From Streptomyces sp. CB02366 (GTDB lineage: Bacteria > Actinomycetota > Actinomycetes > Streptomycetales > Streptomycetaceae), in NCBI RefSeq assembly GCF_001905905.1, contig NZ_LIVT01000025.1, positions 1 through 37,060 on the forward strand: a stretch of DNA of 37,060 nt, in the 5' to 3' direction. Positions 16,917-25,545 of the stretch are shown here, one piece after another. The stretch's first letter is position 1. Each line of letters opens with the position of its first letter. The translations under genes and the position numbers were made by a program. Below the pieces are notes generated by a model, which saw nothing but the letters and a program-made list of their open reading frames with translations, was not told the origin of the DNA and ran no database searches.

Positions 16917-17213
16917 TCAGAAATTCGCCGCCGCGCGCTTGTCGCCGCCGCGGTAGATGGGCGCGGCCTCGGCGACCTTGCGGGCGATCTCGTCCAGGTT
17001 GGACTGGATCGCGGTGGCGTCCGCGTTCCACCGCTTCTGGGCGGTGGTGTAGGCCTGCTTCGCCTCGCCCTCCCACAGCTCCGACACCTTGGCGATCATG
17101 CTGCTGATCTCCTTGAGGTCTTGTGCGAGATTCGCCGCCTGCTTCTTGATCTCACCGGCCGCGAGATCCAGGCTCGCGTAAGTGACGACCGTCGTACCGT
17201 CGTTGTGTCCCAT
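16917..17213 (-). CDS. WXG100 secreted protein (EsxA/EsxB family) with YxxxD tail
   Basis: This 98-residue protein is predicted to be a helix-turn-helix type VII substrate that dimerises with the product of the next upstream gene. The turn motif is W47-E-G49, flanked by two amphipathic helices. The C-terminus carries Y87-R-G-G-D91, which matches the YxxxD/E secretion signal, so this partner probably presents the dimer to EccC. The start ATG 17213 has GGAGG close upstream. It is the last gene of a minus-strand operon and is followed by the hairpin cluster. I cannot decide between the names EsxA and EsxB; the export-signal-bearing partner is often called EsxB (CFP-10 type). Confidence 0.93.
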   Translation of the reverse strand: MGHNDGTTVVTYASLDLAAGEIKKQAANLAQDLKEISSMIAKVSELWEGEAKQAYTTAQKRWNADATAIQSNLDEIARKVAEAAPIYRGGDKRAAANF

Positions 17214-17256
17214 GGGGTCCTCCGTCGAATCCGGGTTACGGGGTGGGGGGTGAGGG

Positions 17257-17598
17257 TCAGAAGTCGTTCAGGCTGGACTTGGGCGGCGTGTAACCCTCCA
17301 CGACGTCCACGCCCTGGAGCGCCTGCTTGATCTCTTCCTCGTTGTCGCCCGAGATGGTGCGGGCCGCCTTGATGGCCTCCTGGAAGCTGAGGAGCTGCTT
17401 GCCCAGGCTGACCATGCGGTTGTTGATCTCGGTCTGCTTCGTGTTGAAGTGGTTGGCGCCGATGCCCTGCCACTTGCCCTCGAGATTGTCGATCGTCGCG
17501 TGAAGGCTCTTGAGCTGGCCCTTCACCGATTCGAACTTGATGGTGAGGTCGCCCTCCAGCTTCAGGAGCGCGGCATCTGAGACCTTCTGGTCTGCCAT
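17257..17598 (-). CDS. WXG100 secreted protein (EsxA/EsxB family), second partner
   Basis: This is a 113-residue WXG100 protein with W43-Q-G45 between two predicted helices. It is slightly longer than the family norm of about 100 because of a tail with YTPPK and an acidic end. The tail lacks the YxxxD/E spacing, so it is likely the passive partner of the 98-residue protein encoded 43 nt downstream. The start ATG 17598 is preceded by a purine-rich GGGAAAGAG stretch. A 7-bp hairpin (17630-17636 with 17644-17650) separates it from the mycosin gene upstream and could adjust the level of the two esx messages relative to the rest of the operon. Confidence 0.92.
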   Translation of the reverse strand: MADQKVSDAALLKLEGDLTIKFESVKGQLKSLHATIDNLEGKWQGIGANHFNTKQTEINNRMVSLGKQLLSFQEAIKAARTISGDNEEEIKQALQGVDVVEGYTPPKSSLNDF

Positions 17599-17671
17599 GG
17601 TTCTCTTTCCCTTTCGGTTGGTTCTGCGAGGCCGGCACGGGCGGCCGGCCGGTACAGGCGGAACGTGCGGG

Positions 17672-18907
17672 TCAAGCGGCCTTGCGCCTGCGGACCACGG
17701 CGTAGGCGATCCCTCCGAGCACGGCCACGGCCGCGGCGGCTCCGAGGACGAGACCCGTCCGTCCCCCGTCGTCGGAGGGGCCGGGGTCCCTCACCGCCAC
17801 GGACTTCTCGCCCTCCGCGCCGTTCCCGGCGGGCCGCGGCGAAGCGGGGGCGGAGGAGGCGCCCTGGTCGGCGGAGGAGGCCGTCCTCTTCCCTGTCAGC
17901 GGGCTGACGTCCGGGGCGCCCGGGGCGCCCTTGCCCTTGAGCACGCTCATGGAGGGGCGGATCAGCCCGTGCCCGAGGTACTCGCTGCGCGTGCCGTCCT
18001 TCCAGTCGCGACTGGCCGTGTCGAAAAGGACGTTGAGGACTTGGTTGGCGGTCCAGTCGGGGTGGAGGGACCAGACGAGGGCCGCGGAGCCGGAGGCGAT
18101 GGCGGTCGCGGCGCTGGTGCCGCCGTCGCCGTCGCAGTAGCTCTTGAAGGAGTTGTCGCACCACCTCGGGACGTCGCTCCCCGGAGAGGCGACGTCCACC
18201 GTGCCGGCGTGCTGGGAGTAGGCCGAGACCTTTCCGGCACGGTCCGCCGAAGCGACACCGACCACTTCGGGGTAGGCGGCCGGGTACTCCCGCGCGTTCT
18301 CTCCGTCCCCGTCGTTTCCGACGGAGGCCAGGAACAGTTTTCCTTTGCCCTCGGCATAGGTGACTGCTTCATGGTTCGTGCGCAGGGCGCTCGCACTGCC
18401 GAAGGACATGCTGATGATGTGCGCGTCGCTGTCGGCCGCGGCCCGGATGGCTTTCGCCGTGTCACTGACCACGGTGGAGCGCTTCTGCATGAAGTCGGCG
18501 TCGCTCATGCGCACAGGGATGATCTTGGCTCCGGGGGCGAGCCCCTTGAGGCCACCTCCCTTGCCGGTCCCCGCGATCAGCTCGGCCATCGTCGTACCGT
18601 GACCGTCGTAGTCGTCGGTTTCGTCGCCCGGCGCCCCGGTCACGTCGACGCCCTTGAGAACCTGCCCCCGCAGCGACGGTGTGGTCGTGTTCACCCCCGT
18701 GTCGATGACAGCGACCTTGATGCCTTCGCCGGTCGTGACCTTCCACATGTCCTCGGCCTGCATCGCGTCGAGGTACCACTGCTTCGACTGGGTGTCGGCC
18801 GCGGCGGGCTGCGCCGCGCCGACGAGCACCACACTCCACGAAGCGACCGCGGCCACCGCACCGAGCACACGCACGTGCCTCAGAGGTCGGCCCATTCCTG
18901 CTGTCAT
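17672..18907 (-). CDS. mycP: Mycosin-like subtilase, esx-operon copy
   Basis: This is a membrane-anchored S8 serine protease of the type VII secretion family, 411 residues. It has a signal peptide (basic start, hydrophobic about 13-37, AAA-D cleavage region), D69 in VAVIDTG, H103 in GHGTTMAE, oxyanion N198 in SVGNDG and S265 in GGTSAAT. Cysteines at 250 and 258 could pair. A Pro/Ser/Ala-rich linker leads to a C-terminal helix (about 385-405) and a basic RRRKAA tail. ATG 18907 is taken as start; ATG 18895 (AGCAGGA upstream) is equally possible. It lies between the 552-residue WXG protein gene and the two esx genes, so its likely substrates are made from the same transcript. It is distinct from the second mycosin at 21198-22466. 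Confidence 0.93.
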   Translation of the reverse strand: MTAGMGRPLRHVRVLGAVAAVASWSVVLVGAAQPAAADTQSKQWYLDAMQAEDMWKVTTGEGIKVAVIDTGVNTTTPSLRGQVLKGVDVTGAPGDETDDYDGHGTTMAELIAGTGKGGGLKGLAPGAKIIPVRMSDADFMQKRSTVVSDTAKAIRAAADSDAHIISMSFGSASALRTNHEAVTYAEGKGKLFLASVGNDGDGENAREYPAAYPEVVGVASADRAGKVSAYSQHAGTVDVASPGSDVPRWCDNSFKSYCDGDGGTSAATAIASGSAALVWSLHPDWTANQVLNVLFDTASRDWKDGTRSEYLGHGLIRPSMSVLKGKGAPGAPDVSPLTGKRTASSADQGASSAPASPRPAGNGAEGEKSVAVRDPGPSDDGGRTGLVLGAAAAVAVLGGIAYAVVRRRKAA

Positions 18908-18935
18908 CCCGGCTTCCGAACCTTCCCTGGGGCTG

Positions 18936-20594
18936 CTACTCGACCACCGGCGGCACGGCTCCGCGCCGGACGGCGTTCCACGTCTCTTCGTCTTCTGTCA
19001 GGTAGTCGGGACGGGTCGATCCGTTGTCCTCGTCCTCGCGCCCACTGTTCCGGCGGCCCGCGGGACCGCGCACGAGCCCCGCGCCGCCCGCCGTGAAGCC
19101 CTTGGTGTTCGGACCGCCCGCCGCAGCCTTGCGGGCAGCGCCCACGACGCCGTTCGCACCCGGGGCGGGGGCGGCCCGCCCTCCGGTGCGAGAGGCGGCG
19201 GCCGAGGGCCCGCCTCCACCGATCACTCCCCGTTGGCCGGCGCCTCCGGCGGCGGCTCTGTTCGGGGACGCGTGCTGGGGAGTCCCGCCGACGATGCCGT
19301 TGCTCCCTCCGGAACGCGGCGCGCCGATCCCGGGCGTCCCGCCCTGGCCGACCATGGGCCGTCCGCCGGTCACACCGGCATGGCCCGCGGCCGGAGACGG
19401 CGAGCCGCCCGGCGGGCGTCCGGTGAAGGGAGAAGTCCCGCCGCCCATCGGTCCGGAACGGCCGACCGCGGGGCCGCCCTGCCTCTTGGCGGCAGGGCCC
19501 GCCCCGATGGACTGGGCCTTGCCCGTGCCCGGACCGGGCTGACCGGCCGTTCGCGGCATGCCCGTGGGCCCCGTGGAACGTCGTGTGCCGCCCTGCAGAG
19601 GGTTGGTCAGGCCGGGCGATACGAGGGTCGGCGGCATGCCGGTCGGCCCTGTCGTGGGCGTGGGGGCGGGGGGCGGCGGCGTACCGGCGATCGTCGTCGG
19701 AGCCTGGGGCGGCGCGACAGCGTTGATCTCCGTACCGACGCTCCGCTCGGGCAGGGGCGCCGTACCGATGGCCTCGGCCGGTGGCCGGTCCGCGGCCACC
19801 ACGGGACCGGAGTCCCCCGGGGCGGAACGGCGTGAGGAGCCTGGAGCTGTGCTGTGGTCCAGTGACTCGGGGCCCTGGCCGGAGGTGCGGGAGTGGGGGT
19901 CCTCGTCGCGGGACGCCCGCGGTTTCGGCATCTCGATGTCGAGGCGCTTCTCGAACCGCGGCGGCTCCTGCCCCTCCAGCCGCTGCCCCGACACCGAGTA
20001 GTACGAAGCCAGCCGGTTGATCTGGTTGATGGCCTCCTGGCGGTTCTTCTCCACCTTGAGGGCGGCCTGGTACTCCGGGTTGTCCGCCGTCCGGGCCGGG
20101 AGTTCGATGTCGTCCGGGCTCTTGCGGACCTGGCGACCGTCGCGTGGCGGCATGGCGCTGCGTACGGAGGCCAGGCCGGTGCCCGCGACCGTGATCTGGG
20201 TGCCGGCGACCTCCGCGAAGTCGCCCAGCTCGCGTGCGTGGGCGACCAGGCCCTTGCCGAAGGCGCGGAAGGCCGTGCCGGACTCGCCCTGCCAGTCGAC
20301 CCCTTTGAGGTACGTGTCCAGTTCCTCGGCGGCCTTCGAGATGGCGTCCCGGGCCGCCCAGAGCGCCTTGCCCGCGCTCTCCAGGTCTTCCGGCCTGGTG
20401 TTCTCCACCAGGTCGATCATGGTGTTGAGTTCGACCCCCTCGAAGGAGGTACGGCCGGTGGGCGGACCGGCGAAGGGCATTCCCTTGCGGACGGCCTCGG
20501 AGATGTCCGTCTGCGCGATCTGGATGGTGACCTGCGCCCGGTCCTGCACCCGTTGCTGGGCGGGCGTCAGGTTCTCGGGCCTGCCGTCGCTCAT
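18936..20594 (-). CDS. WXG-domain protein with long disordered Gly/Pro tail, putative type VII substrate
   Basis: The 552-residue protein has a helical N-terminal domain (about 1-200) with W101-Q-G103 in GVDWQGESGTAF, like WXG100/PPE-type proteins. A low-complexity region follows (about 222-525) rich in Gly, Pro, Ala and Thr, with repeated GPTGMP-like motifs. The final segment RPDYLTEDEETW (528-539) contains Y531 and D535, a YxxxD match, and ends VPPVVE. The frame stays open upstream, but ATG 20594 overlaps the preceding stop (ATGA) and has GGAG nearby. The likely role is an exported or surface protein passed to EccC, perhaps trimmed by the mycosin encoded 28 nt downstream. No enzymatic domain is seen. 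Related proteins in Streptomyces are mostly unnamed. Confidence 0.85.
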   Translation of the reverse strand: MSDGRPENLTPAQQRVQDRAQVTIQIAQTDISEAVRKGMPFAGPPTGRTSFEGVELNTMIDLVENTRPEDLESAGKALWAARDAISKAAEELDTYLKGVDWQGESGTAFRAFGKGLVAHARELGDFAEVAGTQITVAGTGLASVRSAMPPRDGRQVRKSPDDIELPARTADNPEYQAALKVEKNRQEAINQINRLASYYSVSGQRLEGQEPPRFEKRLDIEMPKPRASRDEDPHSRTSGQGPESLDHSTAPGSSRRSAPGDSGPVVAADRPPAEAIGTAPLPERSVGTEINAVAPPQAPTTIAGTPPPPAPTPTTGPTGMPPTLVSPGLTNPLQGGTRRSTGPTGMPRTAGQPGPGTGKAQSIGAGPAAKRQGGPAVGRSGPMGGGTSPFTGRPPGGSPSPAAGHAGVTGGRPMVGQGGTPGIGAPRSGGSNGIVGGTPQHASPNRAAAGGAGQRGVIGGGGPSAAASRTGGRAAPAPGANGVVGAARKAAAGGPNTKGFTAGGAGLVRGPAGRRNSGREDEDNGSTRPDYLTEDEETWNAVRRGAVPPVVE

Positions 20595-21022
20595 TCCGCT
20601 CCCCATCCGCCCTCGGCCTGCTTGTCCTGGTTGGTCGGGCCGGTGTCGGTGCTCCGCTCGCGGCTCTCCTCGTACAGGCGCGTCTGGATCTCGTGGAACC
20701 GTCGCCTGATGTCGTCCTCGACGTTGTCGAAGCCGACAGCCGCCGCGTGCACGCCCAGGCTCAGGTACTCGATCTGGTCGCCCAGGGACCGGGAGAGCGC
20801 GACGAGGGAGGAGTGGACCCGGTTGTACTGGGTGTAGAGGCCGTCCGCCTCCGCGAAGCACGTGTTCTGGCCGCTCAGCGAGGCCCGCGAGATCTTCTGG
20901 TCGGCGACCTTCGTCCTGCTGCCCGCCGAGCCCTCGAAGTCGACCAGGAGGTCGTCGACCCGTTTCTTGAACGTTTCCAGTGCGCCCACACCGCGCTTGA
21001 GGTCCCCCGCGCCTTCGGACAT
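20591..21022 (-). CDS. Helical ESX-associated protein, likely partner of the WXG protein
   Basis: This 143-residue, mostly alpha-helical protein has no signal peptide, no membrane helix and no clear WxG. It begins MSEGAGDLKRGVGALETFKK and contains one cysteine. Two long helices separated near the middle suggest an ESAT-6-like hairpin. The start is ATG 21022, with GGGGGAG upstream; an in-frame GTG at 21046 is a weaker option. Its stop overlaps the start of the 552-residue WXG gene (ATGA), so the products are probably made in equal amounts. I infer a heterodimer or chaperone relation, like PE/PPE or EspC-type pairs. It is the first gene of the operon read from the promoter at 21115-21143. Confidence 0.78.
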   Translation of the reverse strand: MSEGAGDLKRGVGALETFKKRVDDLLVDFEGSAGSRTKVADQKISRASLSGQNTCFAEADGLYTQYNRVHSSLVALSRSLGDQIEYLSLGVHAAAVGFDNVEDDIRRRFHEIQTRLYEESRERSTDTGPTNQDKQAEGGWGAE

Positions 21023-21114
21023 CGTTACCGCTCCCCCGTTCCACATCCCCGTTTGCTCGGGCCGTTCCGCGTTGCTATCGCATCGACACGGTCCGGTCCG
21101 GTTTCACCGCACCA

Positions 21115-21143
21115 ACTCTAGCCACTGGGTACGACAGCGCCAA
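21115..21143 (-). promoter_or_regulatory. Predicted promoter of the esx/mycosin operon
   Basis: On the minus strand TTGGCG (21143-21138) and TAGAGT (21120-21115) are spaced by 17 nt, a near-consensus Streptomyces vegetative promoter. The leader to ATG 21022 would be about 86 nt. It would drive five genes ending at 16917. Confidence 0.6.
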
Positions 21144-21197
21144 TCGACTTGAGGCCCGGGTGACTTGTCTCATGACGGCCCCTCCCCCGGCCCCCCG

Positions 21198-22466
21198 TCA
21201 CATCCCGGCCGCCGCTCGCCCCGTACGTCGCCGCTTGTCCCGTACCGCCACAGCCGTACCCGCGATGGCCGCCACCAGGACGCCGCCGCCGACCACGACG
21301 TATGTCGCGAGGCGGGCGTTGCGCTCGTCGGTCGTTTCGCCCAGGTGGAGTTCGGCGGGGGTGGGGGCTTTGCCCCTGCTCATTCCCTCGCTCGCGACCG
21401 GGCGGTCGATGGGCCTGTCGTCCTCGGTGAGGGCGCGGACCGGGTCGACGACGCCCCAGCCGACCGCGTTGTCGTGGCCGGCGGTGGAGCGTTCCGCCGT
21501 CTGCTGGATCTGCGCGACGATCTGCGCCTGGGTCCACCGGGGGTGCTTCGCCCGGATGAGGGCGGCGACCCCGGCGACGTAGGGGGCGGAGAAGCTGGTG
21601 CCGTTGTCGACGCAGTGTCCGCCGCCGGGGACCGTGGAGATCATGTCCACCCCGGGGGCGGCGACGCCGACGAACTCTCCGGACTGGGAGAAGGCCGCGC
21701 GTTCGTTGTTCCGGTCCGAGGAGGCGACGGCGAGCACCCCGTCGAAGGAGGCCGGATAGGTCTCCTTGACGTCGCCGCCGAGTCCGTCGTTGCCGGCCGA
21801 GGCGATGACCACGACGTTCCGGGCGAGGGCCCTGTCCACGGCCTGTTTCAGCTTCAGGGACGGCTTCACGGCGTCGGCGGTGTCCTGGGAGATGTTGATG
21901 ATGTCGGCGTCCGCGGCGTCGACGGCGTAGGCGATCGCCCGGGCGAGGCTGTCGGTGTTCCCGTGGCCCTCGGCGTCGTTCTGCTGGATCGGGATGATCG
22001 TCGCGTCGGGGGCGAGGCCGGTGAAGCCGGTGCCCTCCGCCTCGCGGGCGGCGATGATGCCTGCGACCTTGGTGCCGTGGCCCACGGTGTCCGTGGTGCC
22101 GTTCTCCTTGCCGCGCTCGATCTTCACGCCGTCGGCGGTCTTGAGGTCCTTCGGCAGGAAGTTGCGGCCCGCCCCGACGTCCACCGCCGGCTTGAGCTGC
22201 TCGTTCCTGATGTCGACGCCGGTGTCGATGACCGCGACGCGTACGCCCTCGCCGGTGGACTGCTTCCACAACTCGTCCAGCAGGACGCGCTGCAACGCCC
22301 AGGGGCGGCCCGGGTACTTCTTCGACGGGAACGTGCACCGGGTCGCGTCGTCCGCGGTCGCGGGGTACGCCGGCAGGGTGACCAGGAGAACGGCTGCCGC
22401 CGCCGCGGCCGTCAGCAGGCGGCGGGCGGCGGGCGCGGGGCGCTCCGTGTTCGTCGCCACGTTCAC
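21198..22466 (-). CDS. mycP: Type VII secretion mycosin, eccB-linked copy
   Basis: This is a 422-residue membrane-anchored subtilase. It has a signal peptide (hydrophobic about 17-36, ATA-DD), the triad D81 in VAVIDTG, H130 in GHGTKVAG and S291 in NGTSFSAP, and oxyanion N226. C44 and C285 are placed as in mycobacterial mycosins, where a disulfide ties the N-terminal extension to the catalytic domain. A C-terminal helix (about 388-408) ends in a basic RDKRRR tail. GTG 22466 overlaps the eccB stop (GTGA), so it is coupled to eccB. In mycobacteria MycP stabilises the EccBCDE complex; this copy, next to eccB, is the better candidate for that structural role. Confidence 0.95.
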   Translation of the reverse strand: MNVATNTERPAPAARRLLTAAAAAAVLLVTLPAYPATADDATRCTFPSKKYPGRPWALQRVLLDELWKQSTGEGVRVAVIDTGVDIRNEQLKPAVDVGAGRNFLPKDLKTADGVKIERGKENGTTDTVGHGTKVAGIIAAREAEGTGFTGLAPDATIIPIQQNDAEGHGNTDSLARAIAYAVDAADADIINISQDTADAVKPSLKLKQAVDRALARNVVVIASAGNDGLGGDVKETYPASFDGVLAVASSDRNNERAAFSQSGEFVGVAAPGVDMISTVPGGGHCVDNGTSFSAPYVAGVAALIRAKHPRWTQAQIVAQIQQTAERSTAGHDNAVGWGVVDPVRALTEDDRPIDRPVASEGMSRGKAPTPAELHLGETTDERNARLATYVVVGGGVLVAAIAGTAVAVRDKRRRTGRAAAGM

Positions 22467-23992
22467 GAACCCTGCGGCTGGCTGGCGGCGCCGGTGGAGA
22501 GCCGGGGGCCGGTCGGCAGGAGGGCGGACCAGGACGCCGGTACGGGGCGGGGGACGACGTCCTTGTAGCCGAGCCGGTTCTGCGCCTGCTGCGCCTCCTG
22601 CCGCCGGGCCTCCCGGTCCTCCTTCCCGCCGGACTCGCCGATGCCGGAGCCGCCGCCCCGGCCGCTGTCGCTGTTGGACTGCATCGCGTAGCGCAGGCCG
22701 GTGTCGGTGACCAGGAAGAGGAAGCCCGCGCTGGTGGTGGAGCCCTTGAACTGGCGGAAGAACTGGCCCGATCCGGGCGTGACGTAGGCGCTGCTGGAGC
22801 CGGTGGGGAGCGTGGCGGGGAAGCTCGTGCCCGCCCAGGTGCTCAGGGTGGTCGCGCCGCTGTCGGCGTCAACGCCGCGCAGAACGTTGCACACGGTGTT
22901 GCGGCTGCCCTTCTTGACGTCCGGGGAGTTGACGGGTTCGGGCCTGCTGACCGGCCAGTCGCGCTCCTGGTTGAAAGGGGCCCCCGGTTCGAGTTCGGCG
23001 GCGCTCACCGGCTGGGCGTTGCCCGCCTGCTTGAGGGGCACCAACTGCCTGCTGCTGAGCAGGAGTTTGGCGGTGAAGTCCGAGACGGGGGCGACCCTGC
23101 CAGGCAGGACGACGTAGCTCTGGGTCCGGGTTCCCGCCGTGGCGGTCAGGACCATGCCGACCCGGTTCGTCCGCTCGTCCAGGGCGCCGGGGGCGCCCGC
23201 CGGGGCTCCGGGGGCGCCGTCCACCGTCGGGAAGGTGATCGGGTCGCCGGTGTGGAGCGTGGCGAGCCAGGCAGCCGAGACCCGCTGGGGCCTGGGGTTC
23301 TGGGCGACCAGGGTGCGCAGGAGCAGTTCGTCCTTGCCCACGGGGTAGGCCTTGCCCGCGGCGTCCACGATGTAGCGGGCCCGGTCCGGGCCCTCGACGT
23401 ACATCAGCTCGCCGCCGCGCAGCGCGTTCTTCCCCTCGGTCTTCTTCTTCTCGCGCTCGGCGAAGACGAAGGTCGCCTTCTGGATGGCCCTGCCGCCCTC
23501 GCCGGGCCGTTCGCAGACCGCCCAGCGCTTGGCCGCGCCCGCTTCCTCGGCGTCGGGCAGCCGGTCGGGGGCGTACGGGATGCCGAGGGTCGCCCCGTGC
23601 GGAATCCTGCCGTCGTCCAGGACGGACTCGTCGACGTTGACGACGGCGCCCTTGTCCGGGGAGAGCAGGAGCTTGGCGGAGGCCATGTTCAGCACGGGGT
23701 GCAGCTGCTTCTTGCCGTCAGTCTCCAGCACCACGTACCGGGTGGTGGACTTGCTGGCGATGATGACGTGTTCCTTGGGGGTGTCCCACTTCTGCGGCGC
23801 GACCGGCTTGAACATGCCCCAGGCTCCGAAGACGGCGAGGACCACGACGGCGACCACGGCTCCGGGCACGACCGCGCGCAGCGGCCGGGGGGCGCCTTCC
23901 TCGGAACCGGTGGGGTTGGGCTGCAGGAACTGTGCGATCAACCTCCGCTTCGCAAAGGTATAGGCGTTGAGCTCGTCCCGCCGTGATGCCAT
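22463..23992 (-). CDS. eccB: Type VII secretion protein EccB
   Basis: EccB is the single-pass membrane component with a large periplasmic-side domain in the ESX core complex. The 509-residue protein begins with the family signature MASRRDELNAYTFAKRRL. It has one transmembrane helix (about 40-60) and then repeats of the R1-R4-type extracytoplasmic domain, with two cysteines (in AVCERPG and TVCNVLRG) that likely form the structural disulfide. The frame is open to 24319, but ATG 23992 gives the conserved N-terminus and a GAAGGGG stretch lies upstream. It is divergent from eccE and overlaps the mycosin gene at its 3' end. Confidence 0.96.
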   Translation of the reverse strand: MASRRDELNAYTFAKRRLIAQFLQPNPTGSEEGAPRPLRAVVPGAVVAVVVLAVFGAWGMFKPVAPQKWDTPKEHVIIASKSTTRYVVLETDGKKQLHPVLNMASAKLLLSPDKGAVVNVDESVLDDGRIPHGATLGIPYAPDRLPDAEEAGAAKRWAVCERPGEGGRAIQKATFVFAEREKKKTEGKNALRGGELMYVEGPDRARYIVDAAGKAYPVGKDELLLRTLVAQNPRPQRVSAAWLATLHTGDPITFPTVDGAPGAPAGAPGALDERTNRVGMVLTATAGTRTQSYVVLPGRVAPVSDFTAKLLLSSRQLVPLKQAGNAQPVSAAELEPGAPFNQERDWPVSRPEPVNSPDVKKGSRNTVCNVLRGVDADSGATTLSTWAGTSFPATLPTGSSSAYVTPGSGQFFRQFKGSTTSAGFLFLVTDTGLRYAMQSNSDSGRGGGSGIGESGGKEDREARRQEAQQAQNRLGYKDVVPRPVPASWSALLPTGPRLSTGAASQPQGS

Positions 23993-24071
23993 GTCGTCCG
24001 CTGCCCCTTCATCCCCAGTGAGCGCGCGGAGTCCCACACGCCCCGTCGGCCCCCGTTGCCGTGCCGCGCCC

Positions 24072-24115
24072 CTACTATGCCTGGCGGGGTCCGGCTCCCC
24101 GTGCTCAGGTAGGGT
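24072..24115. promoter_or_regulatory. Divergent eccB/eccE promoter region
   Basis: Between the divergent starts (23992 and 24178), TAGGGT on the plus strand (24110-24115) is a candidate eccE -10. TAGTAG on the minus strand (24077-24072) is a candidate eccB -10. Good -35 hexamers are absent for both. The layout repeats that of the eccD/eccC promoter region. Confidence 0.35.
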
Positions 24116-24177
24116 GACGTCCCGATCAACACCCGTGTAAAAAGCGGTGAATACGGACACGAGGGGGCAACGGGGCG

Positions 24178-25545
24178 ATGGGTGCAGCCACGCGTGAGCG
24201 TACCGGGCGGGCCGGGCGGCGAGCCGCCGGGTCTTCCCGGAGGCAACGCAGCAACGAACCGCTCGTGACGGCGCCCGCGCAGCCCTCCGGCCCCGGCGCC
24301 CCGGCGTCGCGCAACGCACCCACGGCGACGACCCTGCGGTCGATCTCGCGGTCGGACCGGGTGCGGCCGGTGCTGCGGCAGTTGGTGATCATCGAGACGG
24401 GTCTCGCGATCGCCGCCGTGGGCGCGGCGCTCGGCGGGCCGTGGCTGATCCCCTCGCTCGTGGTGCTGTGCCTGCTGGTCGCGCTCGCGGTGGTACGCCG
24501 ACGGGGCCGCGCGCTCCAGGATTGGGCGTCGACCGCGCTCGGACTCCGCGCCCGCCGGCGGGCCGCCGCCGCCCCGCCGGCCGGGGACGCGGAGCCGATG
24601 CTGGCCCCGGTCGCGGAGAACGTGCCGGGCTTCGGCCCGCAGGTCTACGTGGACCGGGCGCACCGGACGGTGGGCATGCTCGGCGACGGCACGTTCCTGA
24701 CCGCCGTGGTGCGGGTGCAGGCGAGCGGCGAGTCGCTGCGGCCCGCCTTCGGGGCCCGTTCGCTTCCGCTGTCGCTGCTGGGCGACGCCCTCCAGGTGGA
24801 CGACATCGTCCTGGAGTCGGCGCAGTTGGTGCAGCAGGTGCGGTGCGCTCCGGCCCCCCACCTCCCGCAACAGTCGGTGGCCCGGCTCTCGTACGCGCCG
24901 TTGCAGGACCGGACGGGTGCGCCGGCCCTGCGGATGACGTGGGTGGCGGTGAAGCTGAACCCGGAGCTGTGCCGTGAGGCCGTCGAGGCCCGGGGCGGCG
25001 GGCTGGAGGGGGCACAGCGCTGCCTGGTACGGGCCGCGGACCATGTGGCGAGCCGGATCACGGGCGCCGGTTTCCAGGCCGCGGTGCTCGACCAGGACGA
25101 GCTGAACTCCGCCGTGGCCACCTCCGCGTGCGCCAACCCCATTCTGTCGGGGCGGGCCGGCCGGCCGGACGCCGCACCGCAGCGGCGCACGACGGAGACC
25201 TCCCGGGTCTGGCGGTGCGACGACCGCTGGCACACCACGTACGCGGTGGACCGCTGGCCCCGGTTGGGGCGGGGCGCCACGCCGCTGCCGCAGCTGGTGG
25301 CGCTGCTCACCTCGGTGCCCGCGTACGCGACGACGTTCAGCCTGACGGTCCGGCGGGGGGTGCGCCAGGGTTCGACGCGGGTGGGCGGGCACATCCGGGT
25401 CACCGGCGGTTCGGACACCGAACTGGTCGGCGTCAGAAGGACGTTGGAGCAGGCGGCCCGGCACGCCAAGGTGGGTCTGGTACGGCTGGACCGCGAGCAG
25501 TTGCCCGGCGTGCTGGCCACGCTCCCGCTGGGAGGAGCAGAGTGA
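24178..25545 (+). CDS. eccE: Type VII secretion protein EccE
   Basis: EccE is the peripheral membrane subunit of the ESX core complex. The 455-residue protein has a disordered basic N-terminus (1-60), two transmembrane helices (about 68-86 and 89-106) and then a cytosolic domain. The segment VYVDRAHRTVGMLGDGTFLTAVVRVQ (from about 160) is typical of the family. ATG 24178 follows a GGGGCAACGGGGCG stretch and is the first good start; the N-terminal extension is longer than in mycobacteria. Its stop overlaps the next gene by 4 bp (GTGA), which suggests coupled synthesis with the 236-residue protein. Confidence 0.9.
   Translation: MGAATRERTGRAGRRAAGSSRRQRSNEPLVTAPAQPSGPGAPASRNAPTATTLRSISRSDRVRPVLRQLVIIETGLAIAAVGAALGGPWLIPSLVVLCLLVALAVVRRRGRALQDWASTALGLRARRRAAAAPPAGDAEPMLAPVAENVPGFGPQVYVDRAHRTVGMLGDGTFLTAVVRVQASGESLRPAFGARSLPLSLLGDALQVDDIVLESAQLVQQVRCAPAPHLPQQSVARLSYAPLQDRTGAPALRMTWVAVKLNPELCREAVEARGGGLEGAQRCLVRAADHVASRITGAGFQAAVLDQDELNSAVATSACANPILSGRAGRPDAAPQRRTTETSRVWRCDDRWHTTYAVDRWPRLGRGATPLPQLVALLTSVPAYATTFSLTVRRGVRQGSTRVGGHIRVTGGSDTELVGVRRTLEQAARHAKVGLVRLDREQLPGVLATLPLGGAE

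Noticed and set aside
20595..21044. A 150-residue N-terminal extension of the 552-residue WXG protein
   Set aside because: The frame is open, but this part is Arg/Gly-rich and lies over the 143-residue gene in another frame. The ATGA overlap and ribosome site at 20594 mark the real start.
23993..24319. A 109-residue N-terminal extension of EccB
   Set aside because: EccB proteins begin with the MASRRDELNAYTFAKRRL type of sequence, found at 23992; the upstream part overlaps the divergent promoter region and eccE.
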